A stretch of 64,000 nucleotides of DNA, from NCBI GenBank assembly GCA_002295635.1, contig DBHK01000026.1, positions 62,001-126,000 on the forward strand, written 5' to 3'. The stretch is from UBA830 sp002295635 (lineage in GTDB: Bacteria; Pseudomonadota; Alphaproteobacteria; MPNO01; UBA830). The position numbers and the translations under genes were made by a program. Below are positions 53,406 through 62,760 of the stretch, in pieces. The number at the start of each line of letters is the position of its first letter. The stretch's first letter is position 1. The notes under the pieces were generated by a model. That model saw only the letters and a list, made by a program, of their open reading frames with translations, was not told where the DNA came from and searched no databases.

Positions 53406-54641
53406 TCAACGCTCCTGCAACTTACCCTTCGTACGCGCAACCCATACAGCCAGGCAGCTAATTAGAAATACTCCAAACAATCCGATCACGTAAAATGAGG
53501 CTTCTAATCCTATGAATTCCGCAAGTGCTCCTATCCCGATTGGGAACAATGCTGCGCCGAGTCTGTTGAAAGAGATACGCAGCGCCGCAACCCTCCCTTG
53601 AAGATTCGGCGCCACGGCGCGGGAAGCGATAGAAATCATAAGCGGTAAGTTTAAACCTTGGCCGACCCCCCGCAAACCAATTGCCAAAGACAGCAGAAGA
53701 AGCCCTTCCAACATCGGCGTCAACGCGACGCCGACAATCGCTAACCCAACCATCCAAAGAAGCAACCAGTGATCCGCGAAATGCCGGGTAAGAGAACCAA
53801 TTGTTAGAGCCGATGCTGCCGAGACAAGATTTCCAAAACCGATCAGAAAACCGATCGTAGTCCCATCCAGCCCCAGCTCCTGCCTCAACCAAACGCCATA
53901 GAACGACGATTGAACCCCGGATCCCGTCTGACGCATAAACGTTGCCATTATCACTAACGCGATCGCCGATGTTGCTAAGAGCGCTAGCGTATCTCGGTAG
54001 TCAGATATTTTGATCATGAGCCCATTATTCGTCCAGACTGGATTTTCATGCGAACCCTCTCTGAAGAAAACATCCTTTTTTTGACGGCGGGGCAGGAAAG
54101 CGGCGGCTAAGACACCGCATGTTAACCAACAGCTCAGAAACACGAAGCCGCCAAGGGGTCCGTAAGTTTCCCACATCAGACCAGCTAAAACTGGCCCAAA
54201 GAATCCCCCAGTGCGGGCCGATGCGGTCATCCGGCCCGCGTAAACGGGAGCCCCTTTCAGAATCGTTCCGACCGCACTCTGGACGCCGATCCAGTTTGTC
54301 GTCTCGGCAAATCCAGTGACAATCTGCAATACCATAGCAGCCCAGATAAACGGAAAGACAGGAAACATGCCTGTGCAAAGCGCACCGATAAGACCCATCC
54401 AGATAATCACTTTTCTTGGACCGTATTTATCGAGCATTACCCCGCCGTGGATGGATAACAGCACCGGTAAAATTTGGCGACAAGAAATAATAATACCGAT
54501 AATTATGGGGGAACCAGTAAGCTCTAAGGCCCAAAGTGGCATCAGCACGTGCATCGTCGGAAATACGTTGCCGGTGAAAAATGCCGTCGCATAAATCGGG
54601 GTTTCCAGCCGCCAATTATACCCGGTGCCAGGTCTTTTCAC
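53406..54641 (-). CDS. MFS transporter
   Basis: 411 residues, 12 membrane helices. It opens YNWRLETPIYATAFFTGNVFPTMHVLMPLWALELTGSP, with loop motif GGVMLDKYGPRKVIIWMG after helix 2 and a second-half MISIASRAVAPNLQGRVAALRISFNRLGA near 340. Member of an MFS branch common in marine alphaproteobacteria; substrate is not determinable. Convergent with the orphan CoxL-like gene, 14 bp between stops, and divergent from the CoA-transferase gene by an 83-bp spacer. Confidence 0.88.
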   Translation of the reverse strand: MKRPGTGYNWRLETPIYATAFFTGNVFPTMHVLMPLWALELTGSPIIIGIIISCRQILPVLLSIHGGVMLDKYGPRKVIIWMGLIGALCTGMFPVFPFIWAAMVLQIVTGFAETTNWIGVQSAVGTILKGAPVYAGRMTASARTGGFFGPVLAGLMWETYGPLGGFVFLSCWLTCGVLAAAFLPRRQKKDVFFREGSHENPVWTNNGLMIKISDYRDTLALLATSAIALVIMATFMRQTGSGVQSSFYGVWLRQELGLDGTTIGFLIGFGNLVSAASALTIGSLTRHFADHWLLLWMVGLAIVGVALTPMLEGLLLLSLAIGLRGVGQGLNLPLMISIASRAVAPNLQGRVAALRISFNRLGAALFPIGIGALAEFIGLEASFYVIGLFGVFLISCLAVWVARTKGKLQER

Positions 54642-54724
54642 GAATTATCTTTAGGCAAACCATTCATATGTACTGGTTTATCCGATAAACATCAGAATTA
54701 CACATTCTGATACTGGAAATCCGC

Positions 54725-55921
54725 ATGACCGATAATCCCAAGGGACAGGTTCTGTCCGATATAAAAGTCCTCGATCTCACACGCGCTCGCTCCGGGCCAA
54801 CCGCCGTTCGACAGCTCGCCGATTGGGGTGCAGACGTTGTAAAAATTGAAACACCAGGCGCCGATGCCGATGCCGATCTTGGCCAGCGCAATGCGCCGGA
54901 CTTTCAGAACTTACATCGTAATAAGCAGGCGATGACACTGGATCTCAAATCTGATGGAGGAAAAGAAATATTCTATCGCATGGTCAAAGATGCCGATGTT
55001 GTAGTTGAGAATATGCGCCCTGGCGTCAAACACCGCCTCGAGGTCGACTATGATACTTTACGTTCGCTTAACCCTCGCGTCGTTTATGCGAGCATCTCCG
55101 GATTTGGCCAAGACGGGCCCTATTCTGAAAGGCCCTGCTTAGATCAGATTGCGCAGGGCATGGGCGGTCATATGATGGTCACCGGAGTTCCGGGCGAGGG
55201 ACCGATGCGGTCCGGCGCCGCAATAAGTGATATGACAGCAGGGATACTATGTGCCAACGGTATTGCGCTAGCGTTACTTGAACGAGAGAAATCCGGCGAA
55301 GGGCAGTGGGTTCAAACATCCCTCCTAGAGGCGATGATATTTCTACTCGATTTCCAAGCCGCTCGGTGGCTGATCGACAAAGAGGTGGCCCCGCAACAAG
55401 GTAATCATCACCCCACAATAGCTCCTATGGGTGCATTCCGGACACAAGACAGCTTCATCAACATTGCACCCATGCCCAATCACTGGTCGGCATTTTGTCA
55501 GACATTAGGAATGGAACGGCTTATTGACGACCCCAAGTATGCAACATTTGATGCCCGTGTTCAGCACCGCGCCGAGCTAATTGTCGAGATCGAAAAATTG
55601 ACCATCCAAAAGCCTTCAGAATTTTGGATACAGGCACTGAATAAGGCTAGGGTACCATGCGGACCGATCTACACAATGGATGAGGTATTTGCAGACCCGC
55701 AGATCGTGCATAGCGGCATCGCCAGTAAGGTAACTTCTCCGATACGAGGTGATATTGAGTTGGTGGGTCAGCCACTTCACTTGAGTCGCACTCCGAATCG
55801 ACACGATGTGAAGGAGGTGTCCGCGGCTCCTGCTTATGGGGAAAACACGATAGTTTTGTTGAAACGTTATGGATACTCAGACGATGATATCTCCATTCTT
55901 AAAAACGAAGGAGTAATATAG
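54725..55921 (+). CDS. CaiB/BaiF family (class III) CoA-transferase
   Basis: 398 residues with the interlocked family III CoA-transferase fold. Seen: VLSDIKVLDLTRARSGPTAVRQLADWGADVVKIETPG at the N-terminus, NKQAMTLDLKSDGGKEIFYRMVKDADVVVENMRPGV, the catalytic Asp in RPCLDQIAQGMGGHMMVTG near residue 140, and RSGAAISDMTAGILCANGIALALLERE. It moves CoA from a donor thioester to an organic acid. The neighbours suggest activation of a catabolic intermediate. It is monocistronic between two minus-strand genes. Exact acid is unknown. Confidence 0.93.
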   Translation: MTDNPKGQVLSDIKVLDLTRARSGPTAVRQLADWGADVVKIETPGADADADLGQRNAPDFQNLHRNKQAMTLDLKSDGGKEIFYRMVKDADVVVENMRPGVKHRLEVDYDTLRSLNPRVVYASISGFGQDGPYSERPCLDQIAQGMGGHMMVTGVPGEGPMRSGAAISDMTAGILCANGIALALLEREKSGEGQWVQTSLLEAMIFLLDFQAARWLIDKEVAPQQGNHHPTIAPMGAFRTQDSFINIAPMPNHWSAFCQTLGMERLIDDPKYATFDARVQHRAELIVEIEKLTIQKPSEFWIQALNKARVPCGPIYTMDEVFADPQIVHSGIASKVTSPIRGDIELVGQPLHLSRTPNRHDVKEVSAAPAYGENTIVLLKRYGYSDDDISILKNEGVI

Positions 55922-55956
55922 CCGAGAAAGACAGCGACTATTCCACAACTATTCCT

Positions 55957-56772
55957 TTAAGCTTCTGCTTCCTGCCGGTATTGCGGATCAACGTAGCGAG
56001 CGCCGGCAGAACGTATATGGCTTATAATATCTGAATCAAACCTTCCCTGTGGTATAGGATCGTCGTCCCAATGACCGTACTCATCAGTGCCCCGAACAAG
56101 ATAGGCAGTGCGACGACCGATAGTGGATTTCACGTGGGTTGGGATAAAGAATAGAGCGAGACCCACCCGTTCCGTGTCAGTATTATTAGCATCGGACGAA
56201 TGAAGTATCCGTTCATGATGACAAGAAAACTGACCCTGCCTCAAGGGGAGGTAAACGGCATCACTGTCATTAATACCATGAATAACCTGCCCCCGGGCCA
56301 GTAAATTTTTTTCGTCGAAAGTCTCTTCATGCGAGTACGTTGCGCCGATGTGCGAACCTGGGAGTACCTTCATACATCCCATTTCTGGAGTTGAGTCAGT
56401 AATTGCCAGCCAAACGGTAACCAATTCGTGAGGTTCTAAACCAAAATACGCTGAATCCTGATGCCAAGAGACATAAGAACCATCCCGCGCTCCCTTTATC
56501 CAGAAACGCGACGCAAATGATAAGATGTCGGGACCGATGAGATCTTCTACGACGTCCAGAATCCGGTCATTAAAAGTAAAATCATATGATCGGCGGAAGC
56601 AGAGGTGTCCCTTTATTTGGAGTTGACCTGCAGACATTTCATTAGCAATTCGAAATGCGTCAAGGTCTCCCAACATTCCCTCAGCATCCGCAATGTCAAT
56701 TCCTTCAAGAGGCGCTAGGTAACCCTTGTCCCGATAGAATTCGATCTGATCCGCTGAAAGAAATTTCGTCAT
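55957..56772 (-). CDS. Phytanoyl-CoA dioxygenase (PhyH) family protein
   Basis: 271 residues from the ATG at 56772, chosen because GAGGAG lies just upstream; a longer frame to 56889 looks non-conserved. Fe(II)/2-oxoglutarate oxygenase with the facial triad: H-x-D in SWHQDSAYFG near residue 115 and distal His in HHERILHSSDANNTDTERVG near 190-205, where the Arg binds 2-oxoglutarate. Opens FLSADQIEFYRDKGYLAPLEGI, typical of the family. Known members hydroxylate acyl-CoAs, ectoine precursors or secondary metabolites; substrate here is unknown. Confidence 0.92.
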   Translation of the reverse strand: MTKFLSADQIEFYRDKGYLAPLEGIDIADAEGMLGDLDAFRIANEMSAGQLQIKGHLCFRRSYDFTFNDRILDVVEDLIGPDILSFASRFWIKGARDGSYVSWHQDSAYFGLEPHELVTVWLAITDSTPEMGCMKVLPGSHIGATYSHEETFDEKNLLARGQVIHGINDSDAVYLPLRQGQFSCHHERILHSSDANNTDTERVGLALFFIPTHVKSTIGRRTAYLVRGTDEYGHWDDDPIPQGRFDSDIISHIRSAGARYVDPQYRQEAEA

Positions 56773-56963
56773 CCGTCTCCTCGCATTGTCCTTATGGAAA
56801 TAGTAGGCAATGTCTATGTAAGAGAAAAGTACTGAAATTGGTTCAATAATTTTTTCGTTTTCTTTTGGAGTACTGTTTTGTGCTTTCACTCTAAATTTGA
56901 GATCGTTAGAAAATTCAAGCCCCTTGACAAGGCTTTATCGAAAAATTCGGATCCCGTGGCAAA

Positions 56964-57887
56964 TCAGCCTCCGGGTACAGTGCCGCTGGGTAGTGAACGG
57001 ACATGTTCATAAATATCTCGGGGTCTACAAAGCCAAATCCTGTCAGCCTCTGGATGGTTGATAATATGTTTCAAAATGTCTCGTAAACCAGAAAGTCGGT
57101 ACGGCTGGCCAACCACGAACGTGTGCATTGCAAGGCTAAAGATAAGTGGCTGATTTTCGCACTGTCGGATTTGTTCATCAAAATGCGCAGTGACCATCCG
57201 GGTAAAGTCGTCGGCCGTGTGACGACGACTAAGTTGCGCTGGGGAGTCATTAATTTCAATGTGATATGGGATGGATAAAATGGAACCGGTTTCCGTCTTC
57301 ATCCAGAATGCCTGGTCGTCGGCTGACCAGTCCATAATGTACCGGTAACCGTTGGCATGCAGGAGATCCGGTGTATAGCTGCTCTCAGATATCCATGGCC
57401 CCATCCATCCACCCGGCCCTTCCCCCTCATGTTCGCGAAAGGCCTCGGTAGCACGCGCTATAAGATCAGCTTCCTCCTCTTTCGGGTATGCCCCCTGCTC
57501 TTCGGAATTAGTTACGCCATGGCCAACGAATTCATCACCTCTGTCGCGTATCTTTCTGGGTATCTGTGGAGCATAATCGTAGATTGATGTATTCATCAGA
57601 TGGCACATCGGCAATCCCATACTGCCGAAAAGTTCGAAAATCCGCCAAATTCCAACGCGCAAACCATAATCTCGCCATGCGTAGTTTCGCACGTCGGGTT
57701 GTGTACCCGGATTAGTCGGCGTATGACCCAGACCCTCGCCAAAGCTAAAATGTTCGATATTCAAAGCGAAATAAACGGCTAATCGCTTGCCGTCCGGCCA
57801 TTCGTAGTCCGGCCGATCAATTATTGGCGAATACTCGTAACGATTATGTTTTTTCAACTCCACCGACCCGGCCTTTCCATCATGCAC
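56964..57887 (-). CDS. PuuE-like polysaccharide deacetylase-family protein (copy 2)
   Basis: 307 residues, cytoplasmic, of the NodB-like branch containing allantoinase PuuE. Blocks shared with the copy at 18 kb: FALNIEHFSFGEG (Asn/Glu where NodB has Asp), YGLRVGIWRIFELF, GDEFVGHGVTNSE, GGWMGPWISES, DWSADDQ, IPYHIEINDSP and LAMHTFVVGQPYR. The loss of the classical NodB Asp and of the His-x3-His spacing suggests a PuuE-like (metal-independent) mechanism. Divergent from the molybdenum hydroxylase operon across a 141-bp spacer, which may coordinate the two; a role in ureide or N-heterocycle breakdown is inferred only. Confidence 0.82.
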   Translation of the reverse strand: MHDGKAGSVELKKHNRYEYSPIIDRPDYEWPDGKRLAVYFALNIEHFSFGEGLGHTPTNPGTQPDVRNYAWRDYGLRVGIWRIFELFGSMGLPMCHLMNTSIYDYAPQIPRKIRDRGDEFVGHGVTNSEEQGAYPKEEEADLIARATEAFREHEGEGPGGWMGPWISESSYTPDLLHANGYRYIMDWSADDQAFWMKTETGSILSIPYHIEINDSPAQLSRRHTADDFTRMVTAHFDEQIRQCENQPLIFSLAMHTFVVGQPYRLSGLRDILKHIINHPEADRIWLCRPRDIYEHVRSLPSGTVPGG

Positions 57888-58028
57888 CTTTAATGATTTT
57901 CCCAGCGGAACTGTGTAAGATCAAGAGGAAGGTCATGCGTCACGATGCCCCCTTGAACTACTTACCATGAGATGGGACATTCTTCGGGCATTTAGGGATT
58001 AAAAAAAAACTAAAATGAGGAGTTAGCC

Positions 58029-58898
58029 GTGAAGGCGCCGAAATTTTCATACGTAAGGGCGGAAAGCGTTGGTCATGCGCTTGAGCTGCTTGACCAGCAT
58101 GGTGACGATGCTCGTATCCTTGCGGGTGGCCAAAGCCTGATGCCAACACTCAATATGCGCTTGTCGCAGCCGGAAATTCTCGTCGACATAAATCGGCTGC
58201 AGGAGCTTAAAGGCATTACGCTAGATGGCGATACTGTCACAATCGGTGCTTTGACCCGACATGTCGAAGTTATGAATTCGGAGATCGTTTCTAAACATCT
58301 CCCTCTCATTGCGGAGGCAATGCCACACGTCGCTCATGTGGCCATCCGAAACCGAGGAACTATCGGGGGTAGTATCGCTTTATCCGACCCAGCCGCAGAA
58401 ATGCCGGCCTGCGCTTTAGCTCTCGGGGCCAGCCTCGTTGTCCAGAGCAGTGAGGGAAAACGAGAAATTCCTGCAGAAGAATTTTTTCACGGTCTATATG
58501 AAACCGCTCGTGCCGAAAACGAGCTGTTAATCGAAATCCGCTTTCCGATACAGAAAAAAGGTAACGTTTCGGTCTTCATGGAACTAGCTCGTCGCCACGG
58601 CGACTTCGCTATTGCTGGGATCTGTGCCTATGGAAAGGTTTCTGGGAATACGATTGATGACATGCGGCTTGTATATTTCGCTAGTGAGGATCGGCCTATG
58701 ATTGGGGAGAATGCTATTGCGGCGCTCAATGGTAAAACTTGGTCCGAAGATACCAAGGACGCAGTTTCATCTGCTCTTGAAAACGATCTTGATCCAATGG
58801 CTAACCTGCACGGTAGCTCTGCGATGAAGATGCACCTGCAAAAAGTTCTGACTGGCCGCGCTATGGATACAGCGATTAGCCGTGCGGGGAACTTTTAA
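58029..58898 (+). CDS. Molybdenum hydroxylase FAD subunit (CoxM/XdhB-type medium subunit)
   Basis: 289 residues, GTG start with GAGGAG 7 bp upstream. VAO-type FAD domain with both binding motifs: ARILAGGQSLMPTLNMRLSQP near residues 30-50 and RNRGTIGGSIALSDPAAEMPA near 105-125, followed by a CO_deh_flav C-terminal domain (about 175-280). It carries electrons from the Fe-S subunit to an acceptor. The stop overlaps the Fe-S subunit start by one base, so M-S-L is a compact operon. Confidence 0.95.
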   Translation: MKAPKFSYVRAESVGHALELLDQHGDDARILAGGQSLMPTLNMRLSQPEILVDINRLQELKGITLDGDTVTIGALTRHVEVMNSEIVSKHLPLIAEAMPHVAHVAIRNRGTIGGSIALSDPAAEMPACALALGASLVVQSSEGKREIPAEEFFHGLYETARAENELLIEIRFPIQKKGNVSVFMELARRHGDFAIAGICAYGKVSGNTIDDMRLVYFASEDRPMIGENAIAALNGKTWSEDTKDAVSSALENDLDPMANLHGSSAMKMHLQKVLTGRAMDTAISRAGNF

Positions 58899-59380
58899 TG
58901 AGCGAGGAAATGGTGACCGTCAGCATGACGGTTAATGGTGAAGCAGTATCTAAAACTATACCAGTCAGGACCCATTTGGTCGATTTCATCCGGACAGAAC
59001 TCGGGTTTACGGGCTCGCATCTAGGCTGCGAGCATGGTATCTGCGGCGCATGCTCAGTCCGCGTTGACGGCGACGTCGTACGTGGCTGTCTAATGCTGGC
59101 GGCTCAAGCCGAGGGAAGCGAAGTTCTAACTATCGAAGGCATTACCGATACAGGGGAAATTGCAGATCTTCAGAACAAATTCGTTGAACGTAACGCCCTG
59201 CAATGCGGCTTTTGTACCCCCGGAATGTTGATGACAGCCGCAGAGTTGCTGGCTCAAAAAACCGCGATGAGCCGAGAGGATATCCGCGAATTTATGTCGG
59301 GTAATTACTGCCGTTGCACCGGTTATCATGCCATCGTGGATGCAATAGAAAACATAAATAACGAACGTTTAAAAGGGTAA
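58898..59380 (+). CDS. Molybdenum hydroxylase [2Fe-2S] subunit (CoxS-type small subunit)
   Basis: 160 residues. Plant-type [2Fe-2S] centre with HLGCEHGICGACSVRVDGDVVRGC near residues 45-68 (C-x4-C-x2-C-x11-C) and the C-terminal four-helix [2Fe-2S] centre with QCGFCTPGM near 105 and GNYCRCTGYHAI near 140. It connects the molybdenum site to FAD. Standard length, overlapping the FAD subunit by one base and separated from the large subunit by two bases. Confidence 0.97.
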   Translation: MSEEMVTVSMTVNGEAVSKTIPVRTHLVDFIRTELGFTGSHLGCEHGICGACSVRVDGDVVRGCLMLAAQAEGSEVLTIEGITDTGEIADLQNKFVERNALQCGFCTPGMLMTAAELLAQKTAMSREDIREFMSGNYCRCTGYHAIVDAIENINNERLKG

Positions 59381-59382
59381 AA

Positions 59383-61764
59383 ATGGGATTTATTCACCCC
59401 TACGAACGCCCCAATTCCTATATCGGCCGCACACTCCCTAGGTCTCGGGCGAAACGGGCAGTCGCCGGCAGGGGGCGTTATACAGACGATATAACGCCAC
59501 CTCGGACCCTTCACGCAGCGTTCGTTCGCAGCCCCTACGCTCATGCAAAAATTCTGCATATAAACGTAAACGCTGTACATGAATCGCCTGGAGTGAAATT
59601 GGTGATGACTGGCGAAGAACTAGCGAAGATGTGTACCGGCCCATGGGTCGGCACACTGACGGTCTTCGAGAATATGAAGGCGGAGCCCCAATATCCAATG
59701 GCGGTCGACCGCGTTTGTTGGCATGGCGAACCAGTAGTTATGGTAATTGCAGAAACGCGAGCACAGGCTGAGGATGCGGGGGAGCTTGTCACCGTCGAGT
59801 ACGAGGAATTACCAGTCGTTATTAATAAGGAAACGGCGCTTGATGTGGGCTCTCCGGTCATTCACCCTAATTTGGGCGATAATAAAGCTTGGGAACACAC
59901 TCTGGGTTCTGGCGACGTAGATAAGGCTTTTGAGGAGGCCGATCACGTACTTGAAGAGACCTTTTATTTCGGACGTCACACTGCGGTCAGCCTAGAGCCA
60001 CGTATTGTACTCTCTGAGTACGATCCGGGGACAGAACGGCTTACGATCCATACATCCAGCCAATGCCCACATATGATCGAAACTGTTTTCGCCCAAACGC
60101 TCGGAGTTCCGGAACATAACGTTCGGATCGTCGCACCCGATGTCGGTGGCTCGTTCGGGCTGAAGATTCATACATTTGGTGACGAAGTCGCAGCAACCGC
60201 TGCATCCATAAAATTGGGCCGCCCTGTAAAATTTGTCGCGGACCGTCTCGAATCATTCGTTTCAGACATTCATGCCCGAGAAAATAGGGTTAAGGCCAAG
60301 ATAGGTATTATGAACGACGGCACCATGATAGCTGCTGAAATCGACGACCTCTCCGGTGTCGGCGCCTACTCTCAATACCCTCGAACTTCTGTGTTTGAGG
60401 CCAATCAAATCCTGAATATTAGCTTTGGGCCGTATAAGCACCCGAACTACCGGGCGAAGGCGACCGTGGTTTATCTCAATGCCGTACCAACCTCACAGTA
60501 CAGAGCAGTGGGGCATCCTATCGGCATATCGGTCGGCGAGTTCATGATGGATTGGGCCGCCGATATCACTGGGCTTGATCCATTCGAAATTCGTCGCAAG
60601 AACGTAATGGAGGATGATTCCTACCCCCGCCAAATAGGGTCCGGCATCCCGATGAAAGACCTGTCGCATCAGGCGTGTCTAGAAAAGCTTTATGGACTAA
60701 TGAGTTACGAGGATTTAAAGACGGAACAAGCCGAGCTAAGAAAACAAGGTATTTACCGAGGTATTGGCGTCGCGGGCTTTATCAAGGGAACGGCACCAAG
60801 TCCTGTGGGTTACTATGGAGCCGGTGGCGCGCGCATCGCAGCTCAAGACGCAACGACTGTGAAGCTAGAACCATCCGGCGGGGTTATCGTGGCACTCGGC
60901 GTGACCGACCAAGGTCAAGGTGTTGATACCGTTATGGAACAGATCGCTGCAGCAGCTGTCGGCTGCCAGATAGAACAGGTACGGGCGATCTCAGGAGATA
61001 CTGACGCCACGCCTTACGGAGGCGGTACTTATGCGTCTAGAGCAACTGCCATCGGCGGCGAGGCTACCTACCAAGCCGCGCTAGATCTTCGGCGAGAAAT
61101 TCTTCATATGGCGGGGATATTGCTACAATCCGATCCAGAAGAACTCGATATTGTGGATGGTAATGTAGTTACTCTTGGCTCGACCGAGCCTCGTATTCCA
61201 CTGTCCGAGATAGGACGGATCGGTCACTTTCAATTAGGTCAACTACCAAACGACTATCAGCCTGTCTTGTCGCATACACGCCGCTACCGACTGCAGGATT
61301 CCCCTTACATCTATACCAACGGTATCCACGGCGCTTATATAGAGGTTGACATTGATACTGGATGGATAAATCACCTAAATCACTGGGTAGTCGAAGATTG
61401 TGGTCGCATTATTAATGAACAGCTTGCCGACGAGCAGATTCGGGGCGGCTGCGTGCAAGGACTTGGCGGGGCTTTGTACGAACACTGCATATACGATGAT
61501 TTCGGCCAGCTTCAAAACGGCACGATGGTTGACTATGTCACGCCAATGATGTCGGAAATGCCCGATATCACAGTTGGCCACGTCCAGACGCCGACCAGCG
61601 AATCTGAGCTTGGAGCAAAGGGTGCGGGCGAATCAGGAACGGGCGCAGCGCCTGGCGTGATGATGAATGCGGTCAATAACGCCATCAAACCGTTAACCGA
61701 CGGTCGGGTTACCGAACAACCGATCTCGCCTGAGGTAATACTCAAGGCACTTGGTAAACTCTAA
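59383..61764 (+). CDS. Molybdenum hydroxylase large subunit, CoxL/XdhB-like (operon copy)
   Basis: 793 residues, about half identical by eye to the orphan copy at 51 kb. Opening SYIGRTLPRSRAKRAVAGRGRYTDDI, MGT/Mo-cofactor blocks DVGGSFGLKIHTFGDE, DQGQGVDTVMEQIAAAA and GGGTYASRATAIGGEA. The active-site loop near 371 reads SQYRAVGHP, as in the paralog, and the catalytic Glu is in LGAKGAGESG near 749. Loop sequence excludes form I CO dehydrogenase. With the M and S subunits it should hydroxylate an aldehyde, purine or N-heterocycle. Substrate is not readable from sequence. Confidence 0.94.
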   Translation: MGFIHPYERPNSYIGRTLPRSRAKRAVAGRGRYTDDITPPRTLHAAFVRSPYAHAKILHINVNAVHESPGVKLVMTGEELAKMCTGPWVGTLTVFENMKAEPQYPMAVDRVCWHGEPVVMVIAETRAQAEDAGELVTVEYEELPVVINKETALDVGSPVIHPNLGDNKAWEHTLGSGDVDKAFEEADHVLEETFYFGRHTAVSLEPRIVLSEYDPGTERLTIHTSSQCPHMIETVFAQTLGVPEHNVRIVAPDVGGSFGLKIHTFGDEVAATAASIKLGRPVKFVADRLESFVSDIHARENRVKAKIGIMNDGTMIAAEIDDLSGVGAYSQYPRTSVFEANQILNISFGPYKHPNYRAKATVVYLNAVPTSQYRAVGHPIGISVGEFMMDWAADITGLDPFEIRRKNVMEDDSYPRQIGSGIPMKDLSHQACLEKLYGLMSYEDLKTEQAELRKQGIYRGIGVAGFIKGTAPSPVGYYGAGGARIAAQDATTVKLEPSGGVIVALGVTDQGQGVDTVMEQIAAAAVGCQIEQVRAISGDTDATPYGGGTYASRATAIGGEATYQAALDLRREILHMAGILLQSDPEELDIVDGNVVTLGSTEPRIPLSEIGRIGHFQLGQLPNDYQPVLSHTRRYRLQDSPYIYTNGIHGAYIEVDIDTGWINHLNHWVVEDCGRIINEQLADEQIRGGCVQGLGGALYEHCIYDDFGQLQNGTMVDYVTPMMSEMPDITVGHVQTPTSESELGAKGAGESGTGAAPGVMMNAVNNAIKPLTDGRVTEQPISPEVILKALGKL

Positions 61765-61787
61765 TATAAATTATTGCGGTTAAACTC

Positions 61788-62561
61788 ATGGAGATGAACG
61801 CCGCGGATGGTCAATTTCTCGGTATGCTCGGGATTAACGCTTGGGTATTCACCGCACTGTCTTTCGGTGCCTTAATCGCAGCATTCATAGCTTCGGTTTC
61901 AGGAACAGCAGGAGGACTGGCTCTGCTGGCCTTCATGGCATTTGTATTTCCGCCGGCCCTGCTAATACCAATACATACAATTGTTCAGCTTGGAGCCGCC
62001 GCTAGCCTCGGTATCTCTCGGTGGAAATACATGATGTGGGATACAGTAGCACCGTTTCTGATCGGCACAATCGTGGGGGCCGCCGTTGGCGGTCAGATAT
62101 TCATAAATCTACCAGAGAACGTCCTTCTCCTGACCTTGGCGATAAGTATTTTAATCCTTTTATGGGTGCCTAGTCTTGCAAGGTTCGGACCGGAACGAGG
62201 CCGCTTTCTATTCGTCGGATTTATAGTCACGTTCCTCGGTGTATTTATCAGTGCCACCGGGACATTGCTGGCTACTTTTACGGCTGCCAAAGCACAAGAT
62301 CGGCGTAACCACATCGCTATGGTCGGAATACTAATGTCGATCGTTCATATAGCTAAACTGACTACATTCGGATTACTTGGTGTCAGTTTCGGCTCCTATG
62401 TACCCCTCATTATATCGATGATAGCTGCCTCATTCCTTGGAACTTGGATAGGTAAAGGCGTTATGGATCGTATATCGGAAAGGGCTTTTCGTACGGGATT
62501 TCAAGTTATCTTAACCGCAATGTCGGCTCGGCTAATTTGGATAGCAATCTCCGACCTGTAA
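61788..62561 (+). CDS. TauE/SafE family permease
   Basis: 257 residues with about eight membrane helices in two repeats. N-terminal FIASVSGTAGGLALLAFMAFVFPPALLIPIHTIVQLGAAASLGISRW carries the SafE G-x-x-G-G and H-T-x-x-Q pattern near residues 30-80. Known members export or import sulfite, sulfoacetate or other small organic anions. 23 bp after the molybdenum hydroxylase large subunit and on the same strand, so it may carry the pathway's substrate or product. Substrate is unknown. Confidence 0.9.
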   Translation: MEMNAADGQFLGMLGINAWVFTALSFGALIAAFIASVSGTAGGLALLAFMAFVFPPALLIPIHTIVQLGAAASLGISRWKYMMWDTVAPFLIGTIVGAAVGGQIFINLPENVLLLTLAISILILLWVPSLARFGPERGRFLFVGFIVTFLGVFISATGTLLATFTAAKAQDRRNHIAMVGILMSIVHIAKLTTFGLLGVSFGSYVPLIISMIAASFLGTWIGKGVMDRISERAFRTGFQVILTAMSARLIWIAISDL

Positions 62562-62760
62562 TATGGCGCCGGCTTCCTTCTGCGTAAATAAAGTCGTTTA
62601 AAGGGTCTTTGACTTTCCACTAATGATATTACCTCATTATTTAATTTCATATTTCATATTAACTTACTGTATTATCGAGGTTTTTCTTATTTTCGATATT
62701 AATTTTCAGAGTGAGATTTAATGTTCTGGATTCCTCTCTCTCTTGATGGAATTCGTTAAA

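Noticed and set aside
56773..56889. N-terminal extension of the PhyH protein by 39 residues.
   Set aside because: The text is low in family features and the internal ATG at 56772 has a GAGGAG site and a standard PhyH opening.
51034..61764. Calling the molybdenum hydroxylases CO dehydrogenases.
   Set aside because: The catalytic Cys loop of form I CODH is absent in both large subunits.
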